64,000 bases of DNA, taken from assembly GCA_910584865.1 (NCBI GenBank), contig CAJUCE010000015.1:48156-112155 (forward strand). The letters run 5' to 3'. Shown here one piece after another: positions 8,970 through 17,587 of this stretch (its first letter is position 1; each line of letters opens with the position of its first letter). A program made the translations under genes and the position numbers. Source of the stretch: an uncultured Acetatifactor sp. Lineage in GTDB: Bacteria > Bacillota > Clostridia > Lachnospirales > Lachnospiraceae. The notes under the pieces were generated by a model. That model had not been told where the DNA came from, did not search any database, and saw only the letters and a program-made list of their open reading frames with translations.

Positions 8970-10346
8970 ATGACGAACGATTTTTCCCGGGGAAAGGTCT
9001 GGCAGAATATTATCTATCAGTCCATTCCTTTGATTCTGGCACAGCTGGTGCAGTTATTATACAATGTGGTGGATCGGATCTATATCGGGCATCTGCCGGG
9101 GGCCGACAGTATGGCATTGACAGGCATAGGGCTGGTTTTTCCGCTGACGATATTGATCGCGGCGTTTACCAGTCTCTTCGGCACAGGCGGGACGCCGTTG
9201 TTCTCTATTGCCAGAGGGGCGGGTGAAGAGCAGCGGGCAGAGAAGATTCTGGGCAATACCTTTGCTCTGCTTTTTGGTTGTTCGCTGGTGATGTTCCTGT
9301 TTTGCTTCTTTTTCCGCAGGCCGGTTCTCTATCTGTTCGGTGCCAGCGATGCCTCCTACGGTTATGCGGATGCTTATCTGCGCATTTATTTATTCGGTAC
9401 GACGTTTACCATGCTGGCGACGGGGCTGAACGGCTTTATCAACGCCCAGGGATTTCCCAGGATGGGGATGCTGACTACCCTGATCGGGGCGGTGCTGAAC
9501 CTGGTGCTGGATCCGGTCTTCATCTTCTTGCTGGATATGGGGGTGGGAGGCGCGGCGCTGGCTACCGTGCTGAGCCAGATGGTCTCCTGTGTCTGGGTTC
9601 TGCGGTTTCTTACGGGGAAAAGGGCACTGCTGCGCATAAAGACAGAGCATCTGCGGGTGGATTGGAAGCTGACCCGGGAGATTATGGGATTGGGAATGTC
9701 CGGATTCATCATGCAGGGAACCAACTGCCTGGTGCAGATAGTGTGCATATCCACGCTGAATACCTATGGGGGCGATCTGTATGTGGGAATTATGACGGTG
9801 ATCAATTCGGTCCGGGAGATTCTGTCCCTGCCGGTGAGCGGTCTGACCAGCGGTTCTCAGCCTGTATTGGGCTATAATTACGGGGCGAAACGCTATGACC
9901 GGGTGTGTCAGGGGATCCGTTTTACGGCGCTTCTGGGCATTTTGTATACCCTGTTTGCCTGGTTTATCGTGATACAATGCCCGCATTTCCTGCTGTCGGT
10001 CTTTACTGAAGATGCGGCCATGCTGGAGGCGGGGATGGGAGCGCTGCAGCTGTACTTTTTCGGCTTTTTCTTCATGGCATTCCAGTTTTCCGGGCAATCG
10101 GCCTTTACGGCGCTGGGCTGCTCGAAACGGGCGGTGTTTTTCTCTCTGCTGCGCAAGGCAGTCATTGTGACACCTCTGACATTGATTCTGCCGAGGCTGG
10201 GAATGGGTGTGGACGGAGTGTTCTGGGCGGAGCCTGTCTCAAACTGTATCGGCGGGCTTGCCTGTTTTATCACTATGTATATTACTTTGTATCGGAAATT
10301 GAAGGCGGAAGCAATGTGCCCGCAGAACAGAGAAAAGAGCTCCTGA
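8970..10346 (+). CDS. MATE family efflux transporter, MepA-like (second copy)
   Basis: A 458-residue MATE protein with about 12 membrane segments. Markers are QSIPLILAQLVQLLYNVVDRIYIG at the N-terminus, FINAQGFPRMGM in the middle and QPVLGYNYGAKRYDR in the second half. It is clearly diverged from the 5113 copy, so this is not a recent duplication. GAAGGAAGGC precedes the ATG. It probably exports cationic compounds using an ion gradient. It is the last plus-strand gene before the convergent minus-strand region. Confidence 0.9.
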   Translation: MTNDFSRGKVWQNIIYQSIPLILAQLVQLLYNVVDRIYIGHLPGADSMALTGIGLVFPLTILIAAFTSLFGTGGTPLFSIARGAGEEQRAEKILGNTFALLFGCSLVMFLFCFFFRRPVLYLFGASDASYGYADAYLRIYLFGTTFTMLATGLNGFINAQGFPRMGMLTTLIGAVLNLVLDPVFIFLLDMGVGGAALATVLSQMVSCVWVLRFLTGKRALLRIKTEHLRVDWKLTREIMGLGMSGFIMQGTNCLVQIVCISTLNTYGGDLYVGIMTVINSVREILSLPVSGLTSGSQPVLGYNYGAKRYDRVCQGIRFTALLGILYTLFAWFIVIQCPHFLLSVFTEDAAMLEAGMGALQLYFFGFFFMAFQFSGQSAFTALGCSKRAVFFSLLRKAVIVTPLTLILPRLGMGVDGVFWAEPVSNCIGGLACFITMYITLYRKLKAEAMCPQNREKSS

Positions 10347-10398
10347 TTATTTGGTAGAGGCTGCCGCGGTTATGTTGTCGGATTCAGAGAGGGGACAG

Positions 10399-10671
10399 CT
10401 ATGTTTTTAAGGCAGTCTCCTCAAGCCATTTTCTGTTTTCAGTGCCCTGTCCCCATGCGTCAAGGGCCAGGTTATAGCTGTCTTTGATCTTGCGGTCAAT
10501 TTTGTAAAGCTCTCTTTTTATGTCAGATTGTCCGACTTCCGGGCGCGAAACTCCTTGGGTGATATCTTTGATTTCCGTCTTGAATGAAACGGAATGGCTT
10601 TTGGAAAAAACCTTCCGGCATCTGTTTATATGCGCAGGCCCGCATATGGAAATCTGCTGCTGACGCAGCAT
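10399..10671 (-). pseudogene. Remnant of a small hypothetical protein (C-terminal part)
   Basis: The last ~55 residues look like true protein: KTEIKDITQG, IKRELYKIDRKIKDSYNLALDAWG and TENRKWLEE. A similar C-terminus ('DSYNLALDAWG.GTENRKWLEE') is familiar to me from small coiled-coil Firmicutes proteins. The first ~30 residues look like chance translation and no ribosome site precedes the nominal ATG at 10671. I read it as a 5'-truncated gene. It lies in the 359-bp gap between the MATE gene and the activase, convergent to the first. Confidence 0.4.
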
Positions 10672-10685
10672 GCGGACCCCGCGGG

Positions 10686-10718
10686 CGAGTAGGGAAAAAT
10701 CACCCCTACTCGATTTTT
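10686..10718 (+). terminator. Hairpin with T-run at the convergent end of the activase gene
   Basis: CGAGTAGGG (10686-10694) pairs with CCCTACTCG (10704-10712), followed by ATTTTTG. The T-run is on the plus strand, so it would stop transcripts entering from the MATE side. The activase stop codon (TAG on minus) lies within the stem. Confidence 0.6.
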
Positions 10719-13700
10719 GTCAGATTTTTCTGTGCGGTAGACAGCATCAGCTTGATCCGGTTGAGCTGGTTGACTTCACTGGCGCCGGGATCATAGTCGA
10801 TGGCCACGATATTGGACTCCGGATAGGCTTTCCGCAGGGCCTTGATGACGCCCTTTCCAACCACATGATTGGGCAGGCATCCGAACGGCTGGGTGCACAC
10901 GATATTGGGCACCTTTTCGTGTATCAGTTCCACCATCTCTCCGGTGAGAAACCATCCTTCGCCGGTCTGATTGCCGATGGACACGATGGGCTCCGCGTAG
11001 GAAACGATTTCCCGGATGGGAACGGGAGGAGTAAAGTGCCTTGACTTGCGGAATTCCTTCGTCATGGCTCCCCGCAGGATGTGCTCGATTGCCCATATGC
11101 CCAGGGAAGCATATCTGGCAGCTTTTTTGCTGGTACCCAGGTGCTCCGCCTTATAGATCTGATTGTAAAAACAATACAGCATGAAGTCCATCAAATCCGG
11201 CACCACGGCCTCTGCGCCCTCTGCCTCCAAAAGTTCCACCAGATGGTTATTACCGGCGGGAGAGAACTTGACGAGGATTTCCCCTACCACGCCTACACGG
11301 GGCTTTTTCACATTTTGCAGAGGAATCCGGTCGAAATCCTGGATGATCTCCCTGCACATTTTCCGGAACTTCAATAGGCTTATATGTTTTCCGGATACAA
11401 ATTGCTGTGCCCGGGCCAGCCATTTTTGATGCATGGCATTTACGCTGCCCGGTGTGCGTTCATAAGGGCGCATTCGATATACACAGCGCATAAAGATATC
11501 GCCGAATTCCGCAGCCACAGCTGCCCGGATCAGCAATTCCGCATTCAGATGGAAGCCGGGATTACTCTCGATTCCGGCCAGATTCAGCGAGATTACAGGA
11601 ATCTGCTCCATGTTGGCTTTTTTCAGAGCCCGGCGGATAAAGCCTACGTAGTTGGTGGCCCGGCATCCTCCGCCTGTCTGGGTCATGACGATGGCTGTTT
11701 TGTCCAGATCGTATTTGCCGGACAGGAGTGCTTCCATGATCTGTCCTACCACCAGAAGCGAGGGGTAGCAGGCATCATTGTTGACATATTTCAATCCCAC
11801 ATCCACGGAATGGCGGTTGTCATTATCCAGGACTACAAAATTATAGCCGCAGGCGTTGAAGGCCGGTTCCATGAGCTCGAAATGGATGGGCGACATCTGA
11901 GGACAGATGATGGTATAATTTTTCCGCATTTCTTCCGTAAAAGACACCTTTTCAATGGCTGTGGAGTGGGGCGTGGGATGCTTGTGGTTCTTTTCCCGTA
12001 CATGGATAGCGGACAGCAGGGAACGCACACGGATTCTGGCAGCTCCCAGATTATTCACTTCATCAATCTTTAAACAGGTATAAATTTTGCCGGATCCGGA
12101 CAAAATATCATTGACCTGATCCGTGGTGACTGCATCCAGGCCGCAGCCGAAGGAGTTTAGCTGTATCAGATCCAGGTTTTCCTGGAGCCGGACGAAGCTG
12201 GCGGCGGCATAGAGCCGGGAATGGTACATCCACTGGTCGGACACGATAAGCGGTCTCTCCGGGCAGCCCAGATGGGAGATGGAATCTTCCGTCAGCACTG
12301 CCATATCAAAGGAAGTGATTAGTTCCGGAATGCCGTGGTTGATTTCGGGATCGATATGATAAGGCCGTCCGGCCAGCACAATGCCCCGTTTTCCCGTTTC
12401 CTCCAGATATTTGAGAACTTCCTCCCCTTTTTTCTGAATATCCCTGCGCGCATTGTCAAGCTCCGTCCAGCCGGACGCAGCTGCGGCACGTACTTCACCC
12501 GGAGGAAGTTCTTTAAATTCTTTCAGCAGAGCCTCCGTGACGGTGTCCAGATCCCGGAAGGACATAAAGGGATTGCGCAATCTGGCCTGCCCGCTGCTGA
12601 TTTCCTCCACATTATTTTTGATATTCTCGGAATAGGAGGTGACAATCGGACAGTTATAGTGATTATTGGCGCCTGCCACCTCATCGCGCTCATAAAACAG
12701 GGCGGGATAGAACACGAAGTCCACGTTTTTCCGGATGAGCCATACCACATGTCCGTGGGCAAGCTTGGCGGGATAGCATTCGGACTCGCTGGGGATGGAT
12801 TCGATGCCCAGCTCGTAGATCTTGCGGTTGGACACAGGGGAGAGTACCACACGGAAGCCCAGTCTGGTGAAAAAGGTATGCCAGAAAGGGTAATCCTCAT
12901 ACATATTCAGCACTCTGGGAATTCCCACCACACCCCGCGGCGCGTCGTCCGGTTCCAGAGATGTGTAAGAGAAAAGCCTGCGCAGCTTATATTCATATAA
13001 ATTAGGTACATTGTGGGCGTTTTTCTGGCCGCCGATGCCTCGCTCACAGCGGTTGCCGGAGATAAATTGACGTCCTCCGGAGAATTTGTTGATGGTCAGC
13101 CGGCAGCTGTTGGTGCAGCCTCTGCATTTTGCCATACTGGTTTCGTATTTCAGGGCACATAGCTTTTCATAAGAGAGCATGGAGGTCTCATAACCTGCCT
13201 CATAGTGCTCTCTGGCGATGAGGGCTGCACCGAAAGCTCCCATGATACCGGCGATATCCGGACGGATAGCCTCGCATCCCGCGATTTTTTCAAAGCTCCT
13301 GAGGACCGCATCATTATAAAAGGTGCCGCCCTGAACCACAATCTGGCGGCCCAGCTCCGAGGCATCCGATACTTTGATTACTTTGAACAATGCATTTTTG
13401 ATGACAGAGTAAGCCAGGCCTGCGGAAATGTCGGCTACGCTGGCGCCTTCTTTCTGGGCCTGCTTTACCCGGGAATTCATGAACACGGTACAGCGGGTTC
13501 CCAGATCGATGGGATGAGCGGCGAAGACGGCGGCGTCCGCGAAATCCTCCACGCTGTAATTCAGGGATTTGGCGAAGGTTTCGATAAAGGAGCCGCATCC
13601 GGAGGAGCAGGCTTCGTTGAGCAGCACGCTGTCAACGGTCTGATCCTTGATCTTAATGCATTTCATATCCTGGCCGCCGATATCCAGGATGCAGTCTACC

Positions 13701-15022
13701 GCAGGATTGAAAAAGGCGGCGGCATAGTAATGGGCTACGGTTTCCACTTCGCCGTCGTCCAGAAGGAAGGCGGCTTTCATCAGAGCTTCCCCATAACCGG
13801 TGGAGCAGGAACGGACGATGTGTACATCTTTTGGCAGCAGCTCATAGATTTCTTTCAGAGAACGGATGGCTGTTTTCAGCGGGCTGCCGTCGTTATTGGA
13901 ATAGAAGGAATACAGCAGGGAGCCGTCTTCCCCCACCAGTGCAATTTTCGTGGTAGTGGAGCCGGCATCAATGCCCAGAAATACGTTTCCCTGATAAGAG
14001 GAAAGCTCCGCCGTTTTCACATGATTGCGGCTGTGGCGTTCCTTGAAAACTTCATATGCAGCCTGGCTGTCAAACAGGGGCTCCATACGCTCCACTTCAA
14101 ATTCCATCTTGATCTTGGAAGAAAGCCGGCGGAGCATTTCCGTCATGGAGCAGGATACGTCCTCTTTCGCGTTGAGGGCGGAGCCGATCGCAGCGAACAG
14201 ATGGGAATTGCCCGTGTCGATTACATGCTCGCTATCCAGCTTCAGGGTTCTGATAAAAGCGGCTTTCAGCTCAGAAAGAAAGTGCAGAGGTCCGCCCAGG
14301 AAGGCCACGTGTCCCCGGATGGGCTTTCCGCAGGCCAGTCCCGAGATGGTCTGATTGACCACTGCCTGGAAGATGGAAGCAGCCAGATCCTCTTTTGTAG
14401 CGCCTTCGTTGATCAGGGGCTGGATATCCGTCTTTGCAAACACACCGCATCTGGCGGCGATTGCGTATAGAGAACTATAATTTTTCGCATATTCGTTCAA
14501 TCCGCCGGCGTCGGTCTGGATGAGAGAGGCCATCTGATCGATGAAAGAACCGGTGCCGCCGGCGCAGATACCGTTCATACGCTGTTCTACATTGCCGCCT
14601 TCAAAATAGATGATCTTGGCATCCTCCCCGCCCAGTTCGATGGCCACGTCCGTCTTGGGGGCCAGTTCCTTCAGGGCAGAGGCCACAGCGATGACCTCCT
14701 GGGTAAAGGGAACCTCCAGACAATTCGCCAGGGTCAGACCGCCGGAACCGGTGATCATAGGATACAGCTTCAGGTCGCCCAGTTGGCTGTGCGCTTTTTC
14801 CAGCAGGGAGGAAAGCGTCTCCTGAATATTGGCATAGTGGCGCTCATAATCGGAAAAAAGAATATGATGGTTATCGTCCAGTATCGCTATCTTTACTGTG
14901 GTGGATCCTATATCAATGCCAAGAAGGGATTTGGCATCGCCAAGAAGGGCCTTGGCATCGCCAAGAAGGGCCTTGGCATCGCCAAGAAGGGCCTTGGCAT
15001 CCTCTTTTTTTGTTAATTCCAT
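10706..15022 (-). CDS. Giant 2-hydroxyacyl-CoA dehydratase-type activase (two BadF/HgdC ATPase domains, DUF2229, HgdB-like region)
   Basis: A 1438-residue fusion. Two ASKHA ATPase modules each begin with a phosphate loop, LLGIDIGSTTVKIAIL near residue 33 and LGIDAGSTTTKIALV near 355. The activator cluster signature (NGICAGGTGSFIDQM, then NEACSSGCGSFIETF) occurs in each. A cysteine-rich KCRGCTNSC and a DUF2229 region (GIPRVLNMYEDYPFWHTFF) follow, then an HgdB-like C-terminus. The family uses ATP to push low-potential electrons into dehydratase-like FeS proteins; no dehydratase subunits are nearby. I chose the ATG at 15022 because AGGAAGG lies 9 bp upstream. Residues ~8-35 are a fourfold heptad DAKALLG made by a 21-bp tandem repeat. 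Confidence 0.85.
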   Translation of the reverse strand: MELTKKEDAKALLGDAKALLGDAKALLGDAKSLLGIDIGSTTVKIAILDDNHHILFSDYERHYANIQETLSSLLEKAHSQLGDLKLYPMITGSGGLTLANCLEVPFTQEVIAVASALKELAPKTDVAIELGGEDAKIIYFEGGNVEQRMNGICAGGTGSFIDQMASLIQTDAGGLNEYAKNYSSLYAIAARCGVFAKTDIQPLINEGATKEDLAASIFQAVVNQTISGLACGKPIRGHVAFLGGPLHFLSELKAAFIRTLKLDSEHVIDTGNSHLFAAIGSALNAKEDVSCSMTEMLRRLSSKIKMEFEVERMEPLFDSQAAYEVFKERHSRNHVKTAELSSYQGNVFLGIDAGSTTTKIALVGEDGSLLYSFYSNNDGSPLKTAIRSLKEIYELLPKDVHIVRSCSTGYGEALMKAAFLLDDGEVETVAHYYAAAFFNPAVDCILDIGGQDMKCIKIKDQTVDSVLLNEACSSGCGSFIETFAKSLNYSVEDFADAAVFAAHPIDLGTRCTVFMNSRVKQAQKEGASVADISAGLAYSVIKNALFKVIKVSDASELGRQIVVQGGTFYNDAVLRSFEKIAGCEAIRPDIAGIMGAFGAALIAREHYEAGYETSMLSYEKLCALKYETSMAKCRGCTNSCRLTINKFSGGRQFISGNRCERGIGGQKNAHNVPNLYEYKLRRLFSYTSLEPDDAPRGVVGIPRVLNMYEDYPFWHTFFTRLGFRVVLSPVSNRKIYELGIESIPSESECYPAKLAHGHVVWLIRKNVDFVFYPALFYERDEVAGANNHYNCPIVTSYSENIKNNVEEISSGQARLRNPFMSFRDLDTVTEALLKEFKELPPGEVRAAAASGWTELDNARRDIQKKGEEVLKYLEETGKRGIVLAGRPYHIDPEINHGIPELITSFDMAVLTEDSISHLGCPERPLIVSDQWMYHSRLYAAASFVRLQENLDLIQLNSFGCGLDAVTTDQVNDILSGSGKIYTCLKIDEVNNLGAARIRVRSLLSAIHVREKNHKHPTPHSTAIEKVSFTEEMRKNYTIICPQMSPIHFELMEPAFNACGYNFVVLDNDNRHSVDVGLKYVNNDACYPSLLVVGQIMEALLSGKYDLDKTAIVMTQTGGGCRATNYVGFIRRALKKANMEQIPVISLNLAGIESNPGFHLNAELLIRAAVAAEFGDIFMRCVYRMRPYERTPGSVNAMHQKWLARAQQFVSGKHISLLKFRKMCREIIQDFDRIPLQNVKKPRVGVVGEILVKFSPAGNNHLVELLEAEGAEAVVPDLMDFMLYCFYNQIYKAEHLGTSKKAARYASLGIWAIEHILRGAMTKEFRKSRHFTPPVPIREIVSYAEPIVSIGNQTGEGWFLTGEMVELIHEKVPNIVCTQPFGCLPNHVVGKGVIKALRKAYPESNIVAIDYDPGASEVNQLNRIKLMLSTAQKNLTKIE
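14918..15001 (-). repeat. Four 21-bp tandem repeats inside the activase N-terminus
   Basis: Four contiguous 21-bp units (14918-14938, 14939-14959, 14960-14980, 14981-15001), three identical and one with two changes. Each holds the inverted repeat GCCAAG-AAGGGC-CTTGGC, a 6-bp stem with a 6-base loop. They encode D-A-K-A/S-L-L-G four times just before the first ATP-binding loop. Confidence 0.95.
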
Positions 15023-15115
15023 GTAAATCATCCTTCCTGAAAATGTCGTTCCGTTTATTCTGTGGATTGGCACAGGTATTTGGGACAGGGCCGACATGCC
15101 CTGACATTCTAAGAC

Positions 15116-15144
15116 ATTATAGTACATGCAGCGAAAATTTGCAA
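15116..15144 (-). promoter_or_regulatory. Sigma-A promoter for the activase
   Basis: On the minus strand TTGCAA (15144-15139), a 17-bp spacer, then TATAAT (15121-15116), a near-consensus promoter about 90 bases before the ATG at 15022. Confidence 0.7.
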
Positions 15145-15208
15145 ATACCAAAAGCTGTGAAAAATTTATTAAAATTAAGATATTTCTATAAAAAAAGGAA
15201 AAGTCCGG

Positions 15209-15237
15209 TTTACTTATGGGATGGGGAATGTTAAAAT
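15209..15237 (+). promoter_or_regulatory. Sigma-A promoter for the rhomboid-like operon
   Basis: TTTACT (15209-15214), a 17-bp spacer, then TAAAAT (15232-15237), 32 bp before the ATG at 15270. It is divergent from the activase promoter. Confidence 0.65.
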
Positions 15238-15269
15238 ACTAGTGGTATGCTGATAGGAGGAGTGGTGAT

Positions 15270-16115
15270 ATGAGCAATTTTGAAAAAAGGTTCGGAAAGT
15301 ATGCCATCAGTAATCTTTCTTTGATACTGATTTTATGTTATGTGGTGGGTTATATCATTGAGCTGATCAACGGGGGATTCCTGAATTATCTGACTTTGAA
15401 TCCCTATGCAATTCTGCACGGACAGGTGTGGAGGATATTCACCTGGATTATTATACCGCCGTCTTCGCTGGACCCCTTTACGATTATTATGCTTTTGTTT
15501 TATTATAATATCGGAACCAGCCTGGAGCGCACATGGGGGACTTATCGGTATAATGTCTACCTGCTGTCAGGAATGCTTTTCACCGTGCTGGGCAGTATGG
15601 TATGGTTGGGTATCCAGTATATAGTGGGAGGACCTGCCCAGAACCTGGGAGCCGTCAGTGCAGTGGCTTCTTTCTATTTCAGTACCTACTATATTAATAT
15701 GTCCATTTTCCTGGCATTTGCCGCCACGTTCCCCAATGTGCAGGTGTTGCTGATGTTTTTGATTCCGGTGAAGGTAAAGTGGCTGGGGATACTGTATGGG
15801 CTGGTACTGGTATATGATTTCCTGTTTGCGGGCAATCTGGTTACCAGAATTGCCATAGCGGCATCTCTGCTCAGCTTTGTGATCTTCTTCTTTACATCCA
15901 GAAGCCATATTCACATGTCGCCGAAGCAGATGAGGCGCAGGGCGGAGTTTCGACAGGATATCAGGCGCAATTCCAGGGTGACAAAGCATAAATGTGCGAT
16001 TTGCGGCCAGACGGAGGACGACGATCCCAGCCTGGAGTTCCGCTTTTGCTCCAAATGTAACGGGAATTATGAATACTGTCAGCAGCATTTATTTACCCAT
16101 ACCCATGTGCAATAA
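15270..16115 (+). CDS. Rhomboid-like membrane protein with C-terminal zinc-binding tail
   Basis: 281 residues. Six or so membrane segments span residues 12-210, with rhomboid-like features: NPYAILHGQVWRIFTWIIIP and then SLERTWGTYRYNVY. Where an active rhomboid has GxSG, this protein has LGAVSAVASFYF, and I see no convincing catalytic His in the last membrane segment, so it may be an inactive family member. The cytosolic tail carries CAICGQTEDD...FCSKCNGNYEYC with His residues, a likely zinc site. AGGAGG precedes the ATG. It starts a cluster with the sigma-like gene 36 bp downstream. Confidence 0.75.
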   Translation: MSNFEKRFGKYAISNLSLILILCYVVGYIIELINGGFLNYLTLNPYAILHGQVWRIFTWIIIPPSSLDPFTIIMLLFYYNIGTSLERTWGTYRYNVYLLSGMLFTVLGSMVWLGIQYIVGGPAQNLGAVSAVASFYFSTYYINMSIFLAFAATFPNVQVLLMFLIPVKVKWLGILYGLVLVYDFLFAGNLVTRIAIAASLLSFVIFFFTSRSHIHMSPKQMRRRAEFRQDIRRNSRVTKHKCAICGQTEDDDPSLEFRFCSKCNGNYEYCQQHLFTHTHVQ

Positions 16116-16151
16116 GAATTTCTAAGGAATCAAAGGACGAGGGGGTAGAAA

Positions 16152-16952
16152 ATGATATCTAACGAAACTGCATTTGCGGAGAGCCTGGAGCGTATACGGC
16201 GGATAGCCAGAGAGCAGGGAAACTGTATAGAGGAGGAACAGGTCCGGGAAGAATTCTTTGATTTGGAATTGAATGATGCCCAGTTGGAGATGGTCTTTGC
16301 CTATCTGAAGGAGCATGGGATCGGCGTCGGTGAACCTGTGAATCCGGATGCGTGTCTTACGGAGGAGGAGAAAGATTACCTTCAAAATTATCTGGAGGGG
16401 CTGGAGGCGCTTCCTGTCTGCAGCGACGGAGAGCGGAGAGCCTATACCATTTCAGCCATGGCCGGGGATAAAGCGGCGGCGCAGCGCCTGACAGAGAGCT
16501 ATTTAAAGGATGTGGCGGATATCGCCAGACTTTATACGGGACAGGGTGTAATGCTGGAGGATTTGATCGGAGAGGGCAATGTGGCCCTGGCTTTGAGTAT
16601 GGAAATGCTGGGAAAGATGGGTGAATTGTTCCGGGCGCAGGATCAGGAGGCCGGAGAGACAGGGGAGGATGATCCTTCCATGGTGGAGGGAATCGTCATA
16701 AGGCGGATTATGGATGCCATGGAGGATTTTATCCGGGAGAATGCCGATACGAAAAAGCAGGACAGGAAAGTGGCTGACAGGGTGAATAAGGTGGCTGACA
16801 GGGCGAAGAAGCTGGCCGGGGAGTTTCATAGAAAGGTCACACCCGAAGAGCTGATGCAGGAGAGCGGCATGTCTGTGAAATTTATTCAGGATACCATGAG
16901 GATGAGCGGGTTTCAGATAGAGGATATTGCTAATGCGCAGGACAGTGTATGA
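16152..16952 (+). CDS. Sigma-70-like protein lacking -10 and -35 recognition regions
   Basis: 266 residues. Residues ~10-60 (REQGNCIEEEQVREEFFD, AQLEMVFAYLKEHGIGV) resemble sigma region 1.1. Residues ~112-155 (LTESYLKDVADIARLYTG, LEDLIGEGNVALALSM) match the region 2.1-2.2 core-binding helix. Residues ~225-260 (KVTPEELMQESGMSVKFIQD) resemble region 3. I find no region 2.4 aromatic motif and no region 4 helix-turn-helix, so binding to core polymerase is plausible but promoter recognition is not. A 21-bp duplication (16770-16811) gives VADRVNK/VADRAKK. The next gene starts inside its 3' end, suggesting coupled translation. Confidence 0.65.
   Translation: MISNETAFAESLERIRRIAREQGNCIEEEQVREEFFDLELNDAQLEMVFAYLKEHGIGVGEPVNPDACLTEEEKDYLQNYLEGLEALPVCSDGERRAYTISAMAGDKAAAQRLTESYLKDVADIARLYTGQGVMLEDLIGEGNVALALSMEMLGKMGELFRAQDQEAGETGEDDPSMVEGIVIRRIMDAMEDFIRENADTKKQDRKVADRVNKVADRAKKLAGEFHRKVTPEELMQESGMSVKFIQDTMRMSGFQIEDIANAQDSV
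16770..16811 (+). repeat. 21-bp in-frame duplication in the sigma-like gene
   Basis: Two adjacent 21-bp units (16770-16790 and 16791-16811) differ at three positions and encode VADRVNK and VADRAKK, in the linker between the region 2-like and region 3-like parts. Confidence 0.7.
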
Positions 16953-17355
16953 AGATTATAAATATAGTGTGCAGGATACCGGCCGGATCTATGTGGGCTG
17001 CAAATATACCTTTGGAGAATTCCTGGAGGAGGAAGAGATTTTATTTAAGTTCAGGCTGGTCATGCAGAAATACATTTTGCCGGAAGCCGATCCGGAGGAT
17101 ACCCTGGAGACGCATCTGTACTATCTGCCTCCGGAGAGTTTTCTGGTGAAGATTTACCGGCAGATGAAAGCCAAAGTCCGGGTCATTGTCCTGGAGGAGA
17201 AAAAATCGCTCTTCGGTGGGACGGGAAAGCTCCGCTATGTGACAAAGCTGCTTACGGTGGAGGAACTGGCGAGGGTGTCTCCCCAGGAGAAGGAGCGGCA
17301 GGGATATGTGATACAGGAACTGTCCGTGAGTAAGCTGGCGCTGGCCGCGCTGTAA
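16933..17355 (+). CDS. Unknown protein translationally coupled to the sigma-like gene
   Basis: 140 residues from the ATG at 16933, overlapping the end of the sigma-like gene by 20 bp; AGAGGA within that gene can serve as ribosome site. A TTG at 16927 is an alternative. No membrane segments or cysteine motifs beyond GCKYTFG. The sequence is mixed alpha/beta and charged (FLEEEEILFKFRLVMQKYILP, then KKSLFGGTGKLRYVTKLLTVEEL). I do not recognise the family. Overlap with the sigma-like gene suggests the two products act together. Confidence 0.6.
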   Translation: MRRTVYEDYKYSVQDTGRIYVGCKYTFGEFLEEEEILFKFRLVMQKYILPEADPEDTLETHLYYLPPESFLVKIYRQMKAKVRVIVLEEKKSLFGGTGKLRYVTKLLTVEELARVSPQEKERQGYVIQELSVSKLALAAL

Positions 17356-17365
17356 GGAAGAGCGC

Positions 17366-17587
17366 GTATGCCGGGAGGCAGCGCTGTAAAGGGGGAGAAT
17401 GAGCGCCGGTAGGCAAGTCAGTAAAGGGGGAGAATGAGCGCCGGTAGGCAAGTCAGTAAAGGGGGAGTGTATGCCGGAGGCAGTCTTGTAAAAGGGAAAA
17501 TGTGAGCCGGGAGAAAGCCCGCAAAAGGGAGAATGTGAACCGGGAGACAGCTCCATAAAAGGGAGAATATATGCCGGGAGACACAAC
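17366..17587 (+). repeat. About 6.5 imperfect 33-35 bp tandem repeats carrying ribosome-site/ATG pairs
   Basis: Contiguous units start at 17366, 17401, 17436, 17471, 17504, 17537 and 17571 (partial). The units at 17401 and 17436 match at 33 of 35 positions. Each carries an AAAGGGGGAGAAT-like ribosome-site string. In several an ATG follows at once; the ATG at 17399 starts a 12-codon frame whose TGA overlaps the next ATG (ATGA at 17434-17437). There are no spacers, so this is not CRISPR. It fills most of the 369-bp gap 17356-17724. Confidence 0.85.

Noticed and set aside
17366..17587. Possible CRISPR array
   Set aside because: The units are contiguous with no unique spacers and no cas genes are present.
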